A stretch of DNA of 64,000 bases from Dyadobacter tibetensis Y620-1 (GCF_000566685.1 NZ_AZQN01000003.1:62001-126000), one strand, 5' to 3'. Counted from the first letter of the stretch, positions 42,650 through 51,455 are shown. The notes: generated by a model not told the origin, from the letters alone. Program-made: numbers and translations.

Positions 42650-43084
42650 ATGAATATGATCGACAGAATCGGACATTGGGGGGATACGCACCATCCAGCT
42701 TGGCTAGACTTCCTCCGCATCGGGCTAGGGGCTCTTCTATTCTTTAAAGGAATAAGTTTTATAAGTGACACGCAAAGGGTTATGGAGCTGGTTTCCAATT
42801 TGGATATTCAGTTATGGACGGTAACGGCAGTGCATTACGTGGCCTTTGCGCATATTTTCGGTGGGTTAATGATCGCTTTGGGGGTACTTACCCGGTTAGC
42901 AGCCGCCTTCCAGCTGCCTATTCTTGTTACGGCCGTTTTCTTTGTGAATTTACGCATGGGATTTTCCTACCTCAACTCGGAGTTGTGGCTTTCCCTAGTC
43001 ACCCTACTCCTGATCGTTTTATTCATTGTGGTAGGGTCTGGTCGTCTGTCGATGGACGAGTATATGCGTAAACATGATCATTGA
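42650..43084 (+). CDS. DoxX family membrane protein
   Basis: A 144-residue, four-helix inner-membrane protein of the DoxX family. The pattern LDFLRIGLGALLFFKGISFI, then AHIFGGLMIALGVLTRLAAAFQLPILVTAVFFV, is typical. Some relatives take part in membrane-associated oxidoreductase or detoxification complexes, but the biochemical role is not established. Its TGA stop is directly followed by the stop of the convergent AraC gene. Confidence 0.85.
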   Translation: MNMIDRIGHWGDTHHPAWLDFLRIGLGALLFFKGISFISDTQRVMELVSNLDIQLWTVTAVHYVAFAHIFGGLMIALGVLTRLAAAFQLPILVTAVFFVNLRMGFSYLNSELWLSLVTLLLIVLFIVVGSGRLSMDEYMRKHDH

Positions 43085-43957
43085 TCAGATCAGTTCAGGG
43101 GTGACTTTCAGGAATTTGCGTTTGTACTCCAGAGGCGTCATATCAGTAACCTTTTTGAAGTGCCTATAAAAATTAGAAACATTATTGAACCCACATTCAA
43201 AGCAAATTACTTCAGTCGGCAGCCGGTCTTCTATCAGAAACCGGCAGGCATGGCTGATCCTGATTTCCACCAGAAAATCGTTATAGGTTTTTTTCGTCAT
43301 CATCTTGAAATACCGACAAAAGGATGTCACACCCAGATTGGCCAGGGAAGCCACATCCTGCAGGCTAATATCTTTCTTATAATTGGTGAGTGTGTAGGCA
43401 TATATTTTATTGAGTCTCAAAGTCTCGCTGTCGTTGGACTTATAGAATGCATGGGCCGAAGCGATGATGGAAGTCTCCTGGCTCTCGGCCAGGATTTTCA
43501 GAATAGAAAGTAGGGCAATAAGTCTTTCCAAGTTTTGGGCATTTACAGCCTTGCGCATCAGATCGACCACTTGGCTTCGGGTTTCTCCATGTATTACCAA
43601 CCCTTTTTTTGCCTTTTCAAATAACTTCGGAATCAAGTAGGCTTCCGGAAGCTGCAGCAGGTCGGCTCCGAGGCAGTCGGGAAGGAAATGGATAATGATC
43701 AATTCAATTTCCGATTTATCACTACCCTCTTCCACACGCCAGGTATGAGGAAGATTTTCGCCCAGAAGAATTAATTCACCGTCGGAAAAATTGGAGATGT
43801 CGTCTCCTATAAAGCGCACTCCTCTCCCTTTAACCAGGAAATGCAACTCCAACTCGGGGTGATAATGCCATACTGTTCCAAAGCCAGAATTCTTCTCGTG
43901 GCGGATGCTGAAAGAATTCTGTGATTTGATGGGTACCCTATGGAAATGCGGCTTCAT
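43085..43957 (-). CDS. AraC family transcriptional regulator
   Basis: A 290-residue regulator with an N-terminal cupin ligand domain (about 20-100: TVWHYHPELELHFLVKGRGVRFIGDDISNF) and a C-terminal double helix-turn-helix (about 190-285: ISLQDVASLANLGVTSFCRYFKMMTKKTYNDFLVEIR and TEVICFECGFNNVSNFYRHFKKVT). This fold usually senses a sugar or aromatic compound. It follows the ECF sigma gene by 82 bases on the same strand, but no hairpin separates them, so co-transcription is possible. Target genes cannot be named. Confidence 0.93.
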   Translation of the reverse strand: MKPHFHRVPIKSQNSFSIRHEKNSGFGTVWHYHPELELHFLVKGRGVRFIGDDISNFSDGELILLGENLPHTWRVEEGSDKSEIELIIIHFLPDCLGADLLQLPEAYLIPKLFEKAKKGLVIHGETRSQVVDLMRKAVNAQNLERLIALLSILKILAESQETSIIASAHAFYKSNDSETLRLNKIYAYTLTNYKKDISLQDVASLANLGVTSFCRYFKMMTKKTYNDFLVEIRISHACRFLIEDRLPTEVICFECGFNNVSNFYRHFKKVTDMTPLEYKRKFLKVTPELI

Positions 43958-44039
43958 AATGATAAATGGAATTTACCTATATAAGACAGCAAGTAGGTTG
44001 TTTCTAATGGTTTTGAAATGCAGGTTGTTGATTTTCAGG

Positions 44040-44594
44040 TCAGCCACCTGAAAAACGCGCTGCTCCATAGCCGATTTTCTCTCTCAAGATTTGTCTGGCC
44101 TTAATCAGTTGGTTCTTTACCGTATTGGTAGAAATATTCAGGTAGTCGGCAATTTCTTTGTATGACTTTCCTTCCTCGAAGTTAAGCTTGAAAATCTGTT
44201 TTCTTCGCAGGGGTAGGTCGTCAATGGCGCTATGCATCGCTTGTATATGGGCGTCTTGGTCCTCTCCATCGTCGTCGGTAAGCAAACTGATATTCTCGAG
44301 ATACTGACTTCGCAGGCGCTGATCTTTCTCTATTTTCTTAAACTGATCGAAAATCTGGTTGCGCAGACTAACGAATAAATAGGATTGAAAACTGTGCTCA
44401 GGTTTGATTTGGCTTCGTCTATCCCAGATTTTAGCGAATACTTCTTGTGTAACATTTTCAGCCTCGTCTACATCTTTCAGTAAGGAAGTGCAAAACTTGA
44501 CGGCAGGCATTCTGAAATGCACGTAGAGCTGGGAAAAAGCTGCTTCGTCACCTTGGGTAACTCGGATGAGGATGTTCTGATTAGGGAAATTCAT
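44040..44594 (-). CDS. RNA polymerase ECF sigma factor (FecI-like group)
   Basis: A 184-residue ECF sigma factor of the Bacteroidetes type. Sigma region 2 is at about residues 20-85 (LYVHFRMPAVKFCTSLLKDVDEAENVTQEVFAKIWDRRSQ) and region 4 at about 120-175 (IDDLPLRRKQIFKLNFEEGKSYKEIADYLNISTNTVKNQLIKAR). It contains no extra domain. In Bacteroidetes such sigma factors are usually paired with a FecR-like anti-sigma and a SusC/SusD pair; none is seen here, so the partner is probably elsewhere or missing. Gene neighbours are an AraC regulator downstream and the DHDPS-like aldolase upstream. Confidence 0.93.
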   Translation of the reverse strand: MNFPNQNILIRVTQGDEAAFSQLYVHFRMPAVKFCTSLLKDVDEAENVTQEVFAKIWDRRSQIKPEHSFQSYLFVSLRNQIFDQFKKIEKDQRLRSQYLENISLLTDDDGEDQDAHIQAMHSAIDDLPLRRKQIFKLNFEEGKSYKEIADYLNISTNTVKNQLIKARQILREKIGYGAARFSGG

Positions 44595-44660
44595 AGCGTT
44601 TAGGAATAAGGATATTTGAAAATCTCAATTTCTTTCGGCTGTGTCTAAGTATGGTGCCAT

Positions 44661-44695
44661 GGGTGGGTGGGATATTCAATGGTTCTCACTCACCC
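44661..44695 (-). terminator. imperfect hairpin after aldolase gene
   Basis: GGGTGGGTGGGA (44661-44672) can pair with TCTCACTCACCC (44684-44695), ten of twelve positions. No U-tract follows on the minus strand, so it is a weak candidate for the end of the symporter-aldolase transcript. Confidence 0.3.
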
Positions 44696-44710
44696 AAAGG
44701 CCTCAGCATT

Positions 44711-45673
44711 TCAGGATACTACTACGGCTGAGGCTCCAATTTCCTGAAGTAGATCATCTGCCTCTGTAAGCAAGGTGTCTATAGCCTGCTTTAAGTCGTC
44801 GGTCAGGGGTTCTACTTCCCGGCGTGTAAACAGGCTAATCGGTAAACCCTTCTTCTGTAAACTATATTTGGCAATGGTAGGATAGGCCGTATGAACCAGG
44901 TCCATGGTTTTGACGAAAAATGCATTTACCTTTTCTCTCTCCAACGTCTTGTTTTCGTCCTGGTAATGGTTACAGATCCAAGTGATAAGCTCGGGATATA
45001 TATTACCTTGAATGCAAGACAACCCAGCAGCTCCCGCTCGTAGAGAACTTTCTGCATTGACCATATAGGCATCGTAAAGACCAAAATTCTCGTCATTTCC
45101 GATGGCAATACGTTTCGACACTTCTTCCGAGTCCAAACAGGTATCCTTATGATATACCAGTCGCCCGGTAGGCATCAATTCCGAAAGAATATAGCTGTTG
45201 ATCAATCTTTTATAGGGGACAGGGCATTCGTAAAATCCCAGAGGGATATCGCCGGTAAGTGCCATTAGTTCCTTCATTCTCGTCAGGAATATTTCATCTG
45301 ATTCGTCCTCAGAAGCGATCAGGCCCGTAATCACAATGACTGCCTGCACTCCTTCTGCGAAGATTTCTTTGACAAACTGAGCCTGCTCGGTAATAGGGCC
45401 ACCAAAAGTACCGGTAGCCACTACAGGGACCCGCCCTGCGGCCTGATCTATGACGGTACGGGTAATGGCAATTCGCTCTTCAGGACTTAGCTCGTACATT
45501 TCACTGGAAAGGCAATTGGCAAATAGACCGGTTGCACCCGCTTTCAAATACATTTCTGTAAGGGCACGCAGGCCGGGGAAGTCTATGTCGCCCGATTCCA
45601 GAAATGGGGTTAGCATTACGGGGATAAAGCCTTTGGGTAGAATGATAGCGGAGGGATTACTTGAGTTTGACAT
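44711..45673 (-). CDS. dihydrodipicolinate synthase / N-acetylneuraminate lyase family aldolase
   Basis: Class I aldolase with a TIM barrel, 320 residues. The Schiff-base lysine is Lys176 in LVYHKDT, and Tyr148 in GFYECP is the family's general acid/base. The opening IPVMLTPFLESGDIDFPGLRALTEMYLKAGATGLFANCLSSE differs from the GTTGE substrate motif of true DapA (here NCLSSE), so it is more likely a lyase for a sugar acid or sialic-acid-like compound than DapA. It begins 40 bases after the sodium-solute symporter gene. The pair probably takes up and cleaves a 2-keto acid sugar. The exact substrate is inference. Confidence 0.86.
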   Translation of the reverse strand: MSNSSNPSAIILPKGFIPVMLTPFLESGDIDFPGLRALTEMYLKAGATGLFANCLSSEMYELSPEERIAITRTVIDQAAGRVPVVATGTFGGPITEQAQFVKEIFAEGVQAVIVITGLIASEDESDEIFLTRMKELMALTGDIPLGFYECPVPYKRLINSYILSELMPTGRLVYHKDTCLDSEEVSKRIAIGNDENFGLYDAYMVNAESSLRAGAAGLSCIQGNIYPELITWICNHYQDENKTLEREKVNAFFVKTMDLVHTAYPTIAKYSLQKKGLPISLFTRREVEPLTDDLKQAIDTLLTEADDLLQEIGASAVVVS

Positions 45674-45713
45674 GATATTTGTGGTCCTGAATAAAATATG
45701 GTAAGGGTATCAT

Positions 45714-47297
45714 TTATATTTCTTCTCCTACTGCTTCCCCAACTGGCTCTTTCGTTTTTTTAAATCGGGTGAGCAGGATTCCTATTAGAAAGATCGAAAG
45801 CGTGCCAACGACCATGATCATATTCTGATGGAGAGGGTTTCGCAGGTAGGCGTATTCATCGGTGAGCTGGGGAGAGAAGGTCATCCAGACGATGATGATG
45901 ATCCCGATAATGGTAGCAATAAGCGCCTCCGTATTCCTGGTATTTCGAGAAATAATGCCGAGCAGGAACAGTCCTAGCATTCCACTGGCGAAGATTCCAG
46001 ATAGCAGCCACCATATATCTAATACACTCTTTACACCAATCATGGCTATGCCGGTAAGCATTCCTAGCAATCCGAAGACGGTGGTGGCTATATAGAGTAG
46101 TTTCATCGATTGTTTGGGAGTGACATCGGGTTGGATATAACGCTGATAAATGTCGACAGAGAAGACAGTTGCCGAAGCGTTCATGCCCGAGCTTATGGTA
46201 CTCATTGCGGCTGACATAATGGCGGCTACAATTAGCCCCAATAATCCTACAGGAACCTTTGTGACCATAAAATGGGGCATCACTTTGTCGCCATAGTCTT
46301 CGGCGGTCAGTGTTGAGGCCAGCTGCGAAATTGCGGCTGGGCTTCCTCCTGGCAATCGCTCAGTGGCCGCAGCCATACGGATAGGCTCTAAGAGCGCGGG
46401 GTTGCTTTCGTAATAGGCGAAAAGACAGGATCCGAGCATGAAAAATAATAGGGAAACGGGCAGGTAGATGTAAACGCAAAGCCATACCGAGCTGGCAGCC
46501 TCTTTGATGGAACCGGTGGTATGGTAACGCTGAACATAATTTTGATCCATGCCAAAATTATTGAGGTTCATGAAAAAGCCATAGAGAAGGACCACCCAAA
46601 AGGAGGACTGGACAAAATCCGGAGACAGGGTTCCCAAGCTGAATTTGTCGTTGTCCTTGCCGATGTCTATAATGGCAGGAATGCCACCTGTCATGCTGTC
46701 GACGACCAGATATAATATGGCCAGTGCCCCAATGGTATTGATGACTCCCTGAACTACTTCGGTCCAGATAACCGCTTCCATGCCTCCCATTACCGTATAT
46801 ACGACAATGGATATCCCCACCACGATCATGATCATAGCCATGGGATAGCCGGTAAGGGCTTGTAAGCTAAGTGCAATTCCGAAGAATATAGATCCCATCC
46901 GGGCCAACTGTGTTAACAAGAAGCATACCACAGCATAGGTTCTTGCCCAGGCTCCAAATCTATGCTCCAGATGCGTGTAGGCCGACACTTCACCGGAATT
47001 TCGGTAAAAGGGTATGAAATATTTGGTGGCTGCCCAGGCCGCTAGGGGCATGGACAGACTAAATACAAAGGAGTTCCAGTTGCTTCCGTAGGCCTTTCCT
47101 GGGACTCCAAGAAAGGTATTGCTGCTCAGAAAGGTGGCGTAAATAGAAATCCCAATAGCCCAGCCGGGAATATTTCCAGAGGCCTTTGTGAACTGGTCGG
47201 CTGTCGTATTCTTTCTAGAAAAGTACAGTCCGACCAATACCATAGCGATTAGGTAGGCTATTACGATCAGCAAGTCTATTAAGGGAAGGGAGTTCAT
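45714..47297 (-). CDS. sodium:solute symporter (SSS family)
   Basis: A 527-residue membrane transporter with about 13-14 helices. The family core is visible: IPGWAIGISIYATFLSSNTFLGVPGKAYGSNW near residues 42-75, VYTVMGGMEAVIWTEVVQGV near 168-187, and AAIMSAAMSTISSGMNASATVF near 360-381 with the Na+-site Ser/Thr cluster. The N-terminus resembles the NanT-like and YidK-like branches. It is the first gene of a pair with the downstream aldolase (40-base gap); sialic acid or a related acid sugar is the favoured substrate. No promoter of the exact consensus form was found in front of it. Confidence 0.9.
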   Translation of the reverse strand: MNSLPLIDLLIVIAYLIAMVLVGLYFSRKNTTADQFTKASGNIPGWAIGISIYATFLSSNTFLGVPGKAYGSNWNSFVFSLSMPLAAWAATKYFIPFYRNSGEVSAYTHLEHRFGAWARTYAVVCFLLTQLARMGSIFFGIALSLQALTGYPMAMIMIVVGISIVVYTVMGGMEAVIWTEVVQGVINTIGALAILYLVVDSMTGGIPAIIDIGKDNDKFSLGTLSPDFVQSSFWVVLLYGFFMNLNNFGMDQNYVQRYHTTGSIKEAASSVWLCVYIYLPVSLLFFMLGSCLFAYYESNPALLEPIRMAAATERLPGGSPAAISQLASTLTAEDYGDKVMPHFMVTKVPVGLLGLIVAAIMSAAMSTISSGMNASATVFSVDIYQRYIQPDVTPKQSMKLLYIATTVFGLLGMLTGIAMIGVKSVLDIWWLLSGIFASGMLGLFLLGIISRNTRNTEALIATIIGIIIIVWMTFSPQLTDEYAYLRNPLHQNMIMVVGTLSIFLIGILLTRFKKTKEPVGEAVGEEI

Positions 47298-47423
47298 TGC
47301 TACCAGGGTTGTTCGTATAATTATTTTACAAATAAAAAGGATATTGCCAATGCATTTATAGCGATTAGTGGCCTTTTATTGTACGATATTATCAAGTATG
47401 CTATTTCCTGGATAGTAAAGCTG

Positions 47424-48110
47424 CTAATTTTCCGCAATTTTTTTCTCCCGAAGAAAAAAACTGATTCCCAGACTCGAAATGATAAGCAGGACGATTGTTA
47501 TTAGCTTACTTGCTAAGCCTTCCTGGGGATGATCGAGCAGGTATTGAATATCTTGGGCTTCACTTCCGATCCAGACCGCCAGAATCGTACGAGGAATCAT
47601 TCCCAGGGTACCTCCTAATATGACTTGGGTTAATCGCGCTCCAGCAATGGCGAAGAACAAGTTGGTCACCGCAAATGGTAGGATAGGAGATAATTTGGCG
47701 AAGAAGATGAGGCGTAGTTGATTTGCTCTGAATCGGGTCAGCAGTCCTTCCACCTTGGGAAAAGCTTTAATAAGATAAGGCATAGTGGTGCCAGCATCGA
47801 AAAAAAGTGCAAATAGATAGACTAGGCCTATGGCACAAAGATTGAGCGCAATGAGATAGGGAATAGCTATTAGACCCATAAAATACCCGTATACCAAGGC
47901 CAGAAAGGTGGGAGGCGTAAGGGCCACTGCCGAGGTTAGGGTTAGAAGGGTAGTGACCATCAACCAGGTTTGTGTGTTCCAGCCAGATACCAGGCTCTCT
48001 TCAGACACTGCCCAGGCGGTGAGTGCTGAAGTCGCAAACAGTGGGACAACGGTCATCAGGATGCTGATAATTATAGGTGCCGGGATGGAAGTGCGTGGGG
48101 ATTTTGCCAA
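47424..48110 (-). CDS. TVP38/TMEM64 (VTT domain) family membrane protein
   Basis: A 228-residue inner-membrane protein with about six helices. The VTT signature is visible: FLALVYGYFMGLIAIPYLIALNLCAIGLVYL and FFAKLSPILPFAVTNLFFAIAGARLTQVILGGTLGMIPRTILAVWIG. This DedA-like fold is linked to lipid scrambling or transport. It reads away from the cystathionine gene, with a 138-base gap. Not obviously linked to the sugar pair upstream of it. Confidence 0.88.
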   Translation of the reverse strand: MAKSPRTSIPAPIIISILMTVVPLFATSALTAWAVSEESLVSGWNTQTWLMVTTLLTLTSAVALTPPTFLALVYGYFMGLIAIPYLIALNLCAIGLVYLFALFFDAGTTMPYLIKAFPKVEGLLTRFRANQLRLIFFAKLSPILPFAVTNLFFAIAGARLTQVILGGTLGMIPRTILAVWIGSEAQDIQYLLDHPQEGLASKLITIVLLIISSLGISFFLREKKIAEN

Positions 48111-48248
48111 AATCTTAGGTATTATTTACTACTTTCAGGACGGTGAAGGTTACTGAAAGGATATAGTTGTTTTTATAAAAAACCAAATATACCCAAAGTA
48201 CGGATATTATTAGAACAAGATCGTTAGATCAAAAACGTAGAATGTAAG

Positions 48249-49394
48249 ATGCCTATGAAATTTGCTACCAAAGTTATTCATGCAGGAATGGAACCTGACC
48301 CGTCCACCGGTGCCATCATACCACCTATTTACCAAACCTCCACTTTTGTTCAGGAAGGTCCGGGTGTTCATAAGGGATATACCTATGCGCGGAGCCATAA
48401 TCCCACAAGAACTGCCCTTCAAACGGCCTTGGCCTCCTTGGAAAATGGTCGTCATGCCTTATGTTTTGGGTCGGGAATGGCGGCAATAGATGCTGCCCTG
48501 AGAAGCTTGAAGCCTGGAGATGAAGTAGTAGCTACTGCCGACATCTATGGGGGTACCTACCGTTTGATGAATCAGATATATGCGCCTATGGGGGTAATTT
48601 TTCGATTCGTAGATCTTACGGACGCAGAAGCTCTCCATACTCATATAGGCCCGGGCACGAAGATGATATGGATGGAAACGCCTACGAATCCCCTGCTTAA
48701 AATTATTGATCTGGAGGCGGTAGTAAAGCATTGCCAGAATAGGGGGATTATTACCGTCGTGGACAATACCTTTGCCTCACCCTATTTGCAAACCCCTCTG
48801 GATATAGGGGTAGATTTGGTAATGCATTCGGCGACGAAATATTTGGGAGGGCATTCCGATGTGATTATGGGGGCGCTGATTACCAACGACGATGAGCTGG
48901 CGCAACGGCTCGCTTTTGTTCAGAATACGACGGGTGCCGTTCCAGGGCCTCAGGATTGTTTCTTGGTACTGCGGGGACTTAAAACCTTGGCTTTGCGAAT
49001 GGAAAGGCATGGACAAAATGCCATGAAGGTGGCCCATTGGCTCGACCTGCACCCAAAAGTAGGGGCTGTCTACTATCCGGGCCTTCCTCAGCACCCTGGT
49101 CATGCTCTCGCCAGCCGACAGATGCGCGATTTTGGTGGTATGGTCTCCTTCGAACTTAAGGATCAGCGTTATGAAGAAGCGCTTAGGGTTATGAAAGGTC
49201 TTGAGTTGTTCGCACTAGGGGAATCCTTGGGAGGAGTGGAGTCGCTCTGTGCTCATCCGGCAAGCATGAGCCATGGGAGCGTGCCCAAGGCAGAAAGGGA
49301 AGCCATGGGTATTAGCGATGGACTGATTCGCCTGAGTGTAGGCATAGAGGATATTGCAGATTTGCTGGGGGATCTGGAAAGAGCTATAGCATAA
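48249..49394 (+). CDS. cystathionine gamma-synthase/lyase family PLP enzyme
   Basis: Fold-type I PLP enzyme of the Cys/Met metabolism group, 381 residues. The PLP lysine is Lys197 in HSATKYLGGHSDV; ETPTNP near 142-148 and the phosphate/substrate loop ATADIYGGTYR near 95-105 are present; GVESLCAHPASMSHG near 329-343 is the C-terminal active-site loop. The similar enzymes cystathionine gamma-synthase, gamma-lyase and methionine gamma-lyase cannot be separated securely; the Bacteroidetes sequences of this type are usually called cystathionine gamma-synthase or -lyase. MPMKFATK offers two nearby starts (48249 and 48255). Divergent from the VTT gene. Confidence 0.92.
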   Translation: MPMKFATKVIHAGMEPDPSTGAIIPPIYQTSTFVQEGPGVHKGYTYARSHNPTRTALQTALASLENGRHALCFGSGMAAIDAALRSLKPGDEVVATADIYGGTYRLMNQIYAPMGVIFRFVDLTDAEALHTHIGPGTKMIWMETPTNPLLKIIDLEAVVKHCQNRGIITVVDNTFASPYLQTPLDIGVDLVMHSATKYLGGHSDVIMGALITNDDELAQRLAFVQNTTGAVPGPQDCFLVLRGLKTLALRMERHGQNAMKVAHWLDLHPKVGAVYYPGLPQHPGHALASRQMRDFGGMVSFELKDQRYEEALRVMKGLELFALGESLGGVESLCAHPASMSHGSVPKAEREAMGISDGLIRLSVGIEDIADLLGDLERAIA

Positions 49395-49408
49395 TGCCGG
49401 GTACATGG

Positions 49409-49439
49409 TTGATTCGGAAACTCAAATCTTGTACTTTTG
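49409..49439 (+). promoter_or_regulatory. Bacteroidetes promoter of the DUF3127 gene
   Basis: TTG at 49409-49411, 20 bases, then TACTTTTG at 49432-49439, an exact TTG/TAnnTTTG arrangement, 37 bases before the start codon. It is among the best promoter matches in the window. Confidence 0.7.
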
Positions 49440-49476
49440 ACCTCTCGAAATTTGTAACAATTTATTAAAACTAAAT

Positions 49477-49827
49477 ATGGAATTAACAGGAACCGTTATC
49501 GCCTTGTTGCCAGAAGTGTCGGGCCAGGGTAAGAATGGAACATGGCGCAAGCAGGAGTTCGTTATAGAAATCCCTTCGCAGTATCCTAAAAAAGTATGTG
49601 TTTCTTTATGGGGCGATAAAATAGATCAGGCTGCTCTTCAGGTGGATGACACCGTAACAGCTTCCGTCGATATCGAAAGCAGGGAATATAATTCCAGGTG
49701 GTATACGGAAGTGAAAGCCTGGAAAGTAGAGAAAAGTGGTGCTGGAGCGCCGGCCTCATCGGGAGGAGCCCCTATTCCACCTGTCACTACCTTTACGGAA
49801 GATGAGTCGGACGATCTTCCTTTCTAA
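49477..49827 (+). CDS. DUF3127 OB-fold protein with SSB-like acidic tip
   Basis: A 116-residue protein of the DUF3127 family, predicted OB fold. The core is MELTGTVIALLPEVSGQGKNGTWRKQEFVIEI, then VCVSLWGDKID and VTASVDIESREYNSRWYTEVKAWKVE. After a Gly/Ala/Pro linker (about 92-104) it ends FTEDESDDLPF. The last residues DDLPF are the same type as the DDIPF tip of single-stranded DNA-binding proteins, which recruits repair and replication partners. The family has no experimentally known role to my knowledge. The gene has its own promoter and terminator and is convergent with the AlbA_2 gene. Confidence 0.88.
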   Translation: MELTGTVIALLPEVSGQGKNGTWRKQEFVIEIPSQYPKKVCVSLWGDKIDQAALQVDDTVTASVDIESREYNSRWYTEVKAWKVEKSGAGAPASSGGAPIPPVTTFTEDESDDLPF

Positions 49828-49835
49828 ATAACTTG

Positions 49836-49869
49836 AATCTGCAAGCTGAAAGGTTTGCAGATTTTTTTT
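49836..49869 (+). terminator. intrinsic terminator after DUF3127 gene
   Basis: Stem AATCTGCAA (49836-49844) with TTGCAGATT (49855-49863), 10-base loop, then TTTTTTA on the plus strand. It starts 8 bases after the stop codon. Confidence 0.9.
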
Positions 49870-49874
49870 ATCTG

Positions 49875-50525
49875 CTAGCGTCCTGGCAGCATGGCCATGG
49901 TAAACTGGTCCAGCATTTCACGGGGGTGGACTTCCAGCACTCTTGCCAGAACCATTACCACCAGGGTGTTGGACGCCATGCGCCGGGGAATTCCAGCAAA
50001 GGTAGCAAATAGATCTACGGTTACTGACTGTTTTGAATCCAGAAGCTCCATTAACTTTTTCTCCTTTTCTCCGTATTGGAAACGAACATCCTGACCATGC
50101 CGTCCTCTACGCATGATCTCTTTCATCTCCCGGCTAGCCTGTATGGATTTGTCGGCCACACGAACGTAGGCCTTTCTTTCCCCGGTAGCATCTACCACAT
50201 AATGCGGCTTATCCGGGCTTTTGGGAACGTGAATTACCAAAACCTCCATATCGGAACCAATGGCCACGCGTTCGCTCTGGTATTCGAGTTTAGGAAAAAT
50301 TAATTTTTCTATCGCTCGAAACAGGATGAACTCGTCCTCGGCGATGTCCTTGAGTCCTTTAATACGCATGTCATCGCCAACCCCGACCATAAGCTTGCCT
50401 CCATGGGTATTGGCGAAGGCTACGATCTCACGGACAATCTTTTCAGGGTGGCTAGACTTCAATTTGAATTCTAGATGCTGACTCTCACCCTTCTTGACCA
50501 ATTCTTTTAATAATCGAAGTTCCAT
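49875..50525 (-). CDS. AlbA_2 (Schlafen-like) ATP-binding domain protein
   Basis: A 216-residue protein with an AlbA_2 domain, the divergent AAA_4/Schlafen fold (about residues 1-120: SQHLEFKLKSSHPEKIVREIVAFANTHGGKLMVGVGDD, then VLVIHVPKSPDKPHYV and KAYVRVADKSIQ). The C-terminal part (about 150-216) looks like a winged-helix DNA-binding domain. A regulatory or nucleic-acid role is likely. The frame continues upstream to an ATG at 50687, but 54 extra residues there have no domain similarity, so I start at 50525 (MELRLLKELVKKG). Monocistronic. Confidence 0.83.
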   Translation of the reverse strand: MELRLLKELVKKGESQHLEFKLKSSHPEKIVREIVAFANTHGGKLMVGVGDDMRIKGLKDIAEDEFILFRAIEKLIFPKLEYQSERVAIGSDMEVLVIHVPKSPDKPHYVVDATGERKAYVRVADKSIQASREMKEIMRRGRHGQDVRFQYGEKEKKLMELLDSKQSVTVDLFATFAGIPRRMASNTLVVMVLARVLEVHPREMLDQFTMAMLPGR

Positions 50526-50694
50526 TGCTCTAAATGGATAAAAATCCGGGTTTAATGGCACTAAAATCGCTGAAAAGACGCCTATACGCCGTAGTTTATC
50601 ACTAACAAGGTACTTTTTTTTGTTTTTAAATTGAAATAAAATTTTCCTTATGAGGTTCCATATTCCTATGAATGCACTGGTCCCCAAAGCAAAA

Positions 50695-50712
50695 CGGCAC
50701 CGAATGGTGCCG
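50695..50712 (-). terminator. terminator after DUF2795 gene
   Basis: CGGCACC (50695-50701), loop GAAT, GGTGCCG (50706-50712). On the minus strand it is followed by TTTTGC. It lies 8 bases after the stop at 50721. Confidence 0.8.
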
Positions 50713-50720
50713 CTATCTAT

Positions 50721-50942
50721 CTAATATTCGTCTTCATTAAAAAAGAAGTCATCCTTGGTCGGATAGTCCGGCCAAATTTCCTCAATGCTTTCGTAAGGTT
50801 GTCCGTCATCCTCAAGTTCCTGAAGGTTTTCTACCACTTCCAGGGGAGCACCTGTTCTAATTGCAAAGTCAATTAGCTCGTCTTTCGAAGCTGGCCAAGG
50901 AGCATCCTCAAGATATGATGCAAGTTCGAGTGTCCAGTACAT
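50721..50942 (-). CDS. DUF2795 protein
   Basis: A 73-residue protein of the DUF2795 family. The family opening MYWTLELASYLEDAPWPASKDELIDFAIR is followed by TGAPLEVVENLQEL and a Tyr/Glu/Asp-rich tail (IEEIWPDYPTKDDFFFNEDEY). Found in nearly all Bacteroidetes; function unknown. It has its own terminator and is preceded by a 500-base AT-rich region. Confidence 0.9.
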   Translation of the reverse strand: MYWTLELASYLEDAPWPASKDELIDFAIRTGAPLEVVENLQELEDDGQPYESIEEIWPDYPTKDDFFFNEDEY

Positions 50943-51455
50943 ATTATTTAGCCTATTAAAGAGTTACTTACTGATTTTAGGAGTGCAAAAGTAAAAAAAA
51001 ATGCATCCTTTAATAGTCTCTAACCAAAAAAAATAAAAATAATTGCATTTAAAAATTTTGATTTTTTTTACTTTTTATAAGTGTCTGTATTATAATGGGT
51101 TATGGCTCTAATTTTTCTTAATATTTTTTTAGCCGACATCTCTACTGAGCAAACAGGCTCTTCCTACCCTAAAGTATGGGAGTGGGAGGTACGGGAATTC
51201 GAAAAAAATGTATTTAAAAGAGGTTTTAAAATTATCCAGAAAATAGTTTTTCTTATTTTTTGGATGCCATTGCGTTAAAAATTTTTTCCAATTGGTCTGG
51301 GCTGTCATTGGATTACAGGCCTGAGTTTCGTTATAAAATTAACCTTAAGCAGTCCAAATATTAGAATTTAAATAGGCTCTAAGCTTTCATATACTTCGGG
51401 CTATCCAAATAATTATTCATCTTTGTACATAACCCATCGTTTCCAAAATAACAAT
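50943..51455. other. long AT-rich intergenic region between DUF2795 and cutC
   Basis: 513 bases, very AT-rich at 50990-51090 and 51190-51300, between divergent genes. It contains no ORF of supportable quality, no tRNA and no strong terminator. Divergent promoters must lie here, but no exact consensus was seen; CATCTTTG at 51418-51425 lacks the leading T. Confidence 0.5.
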
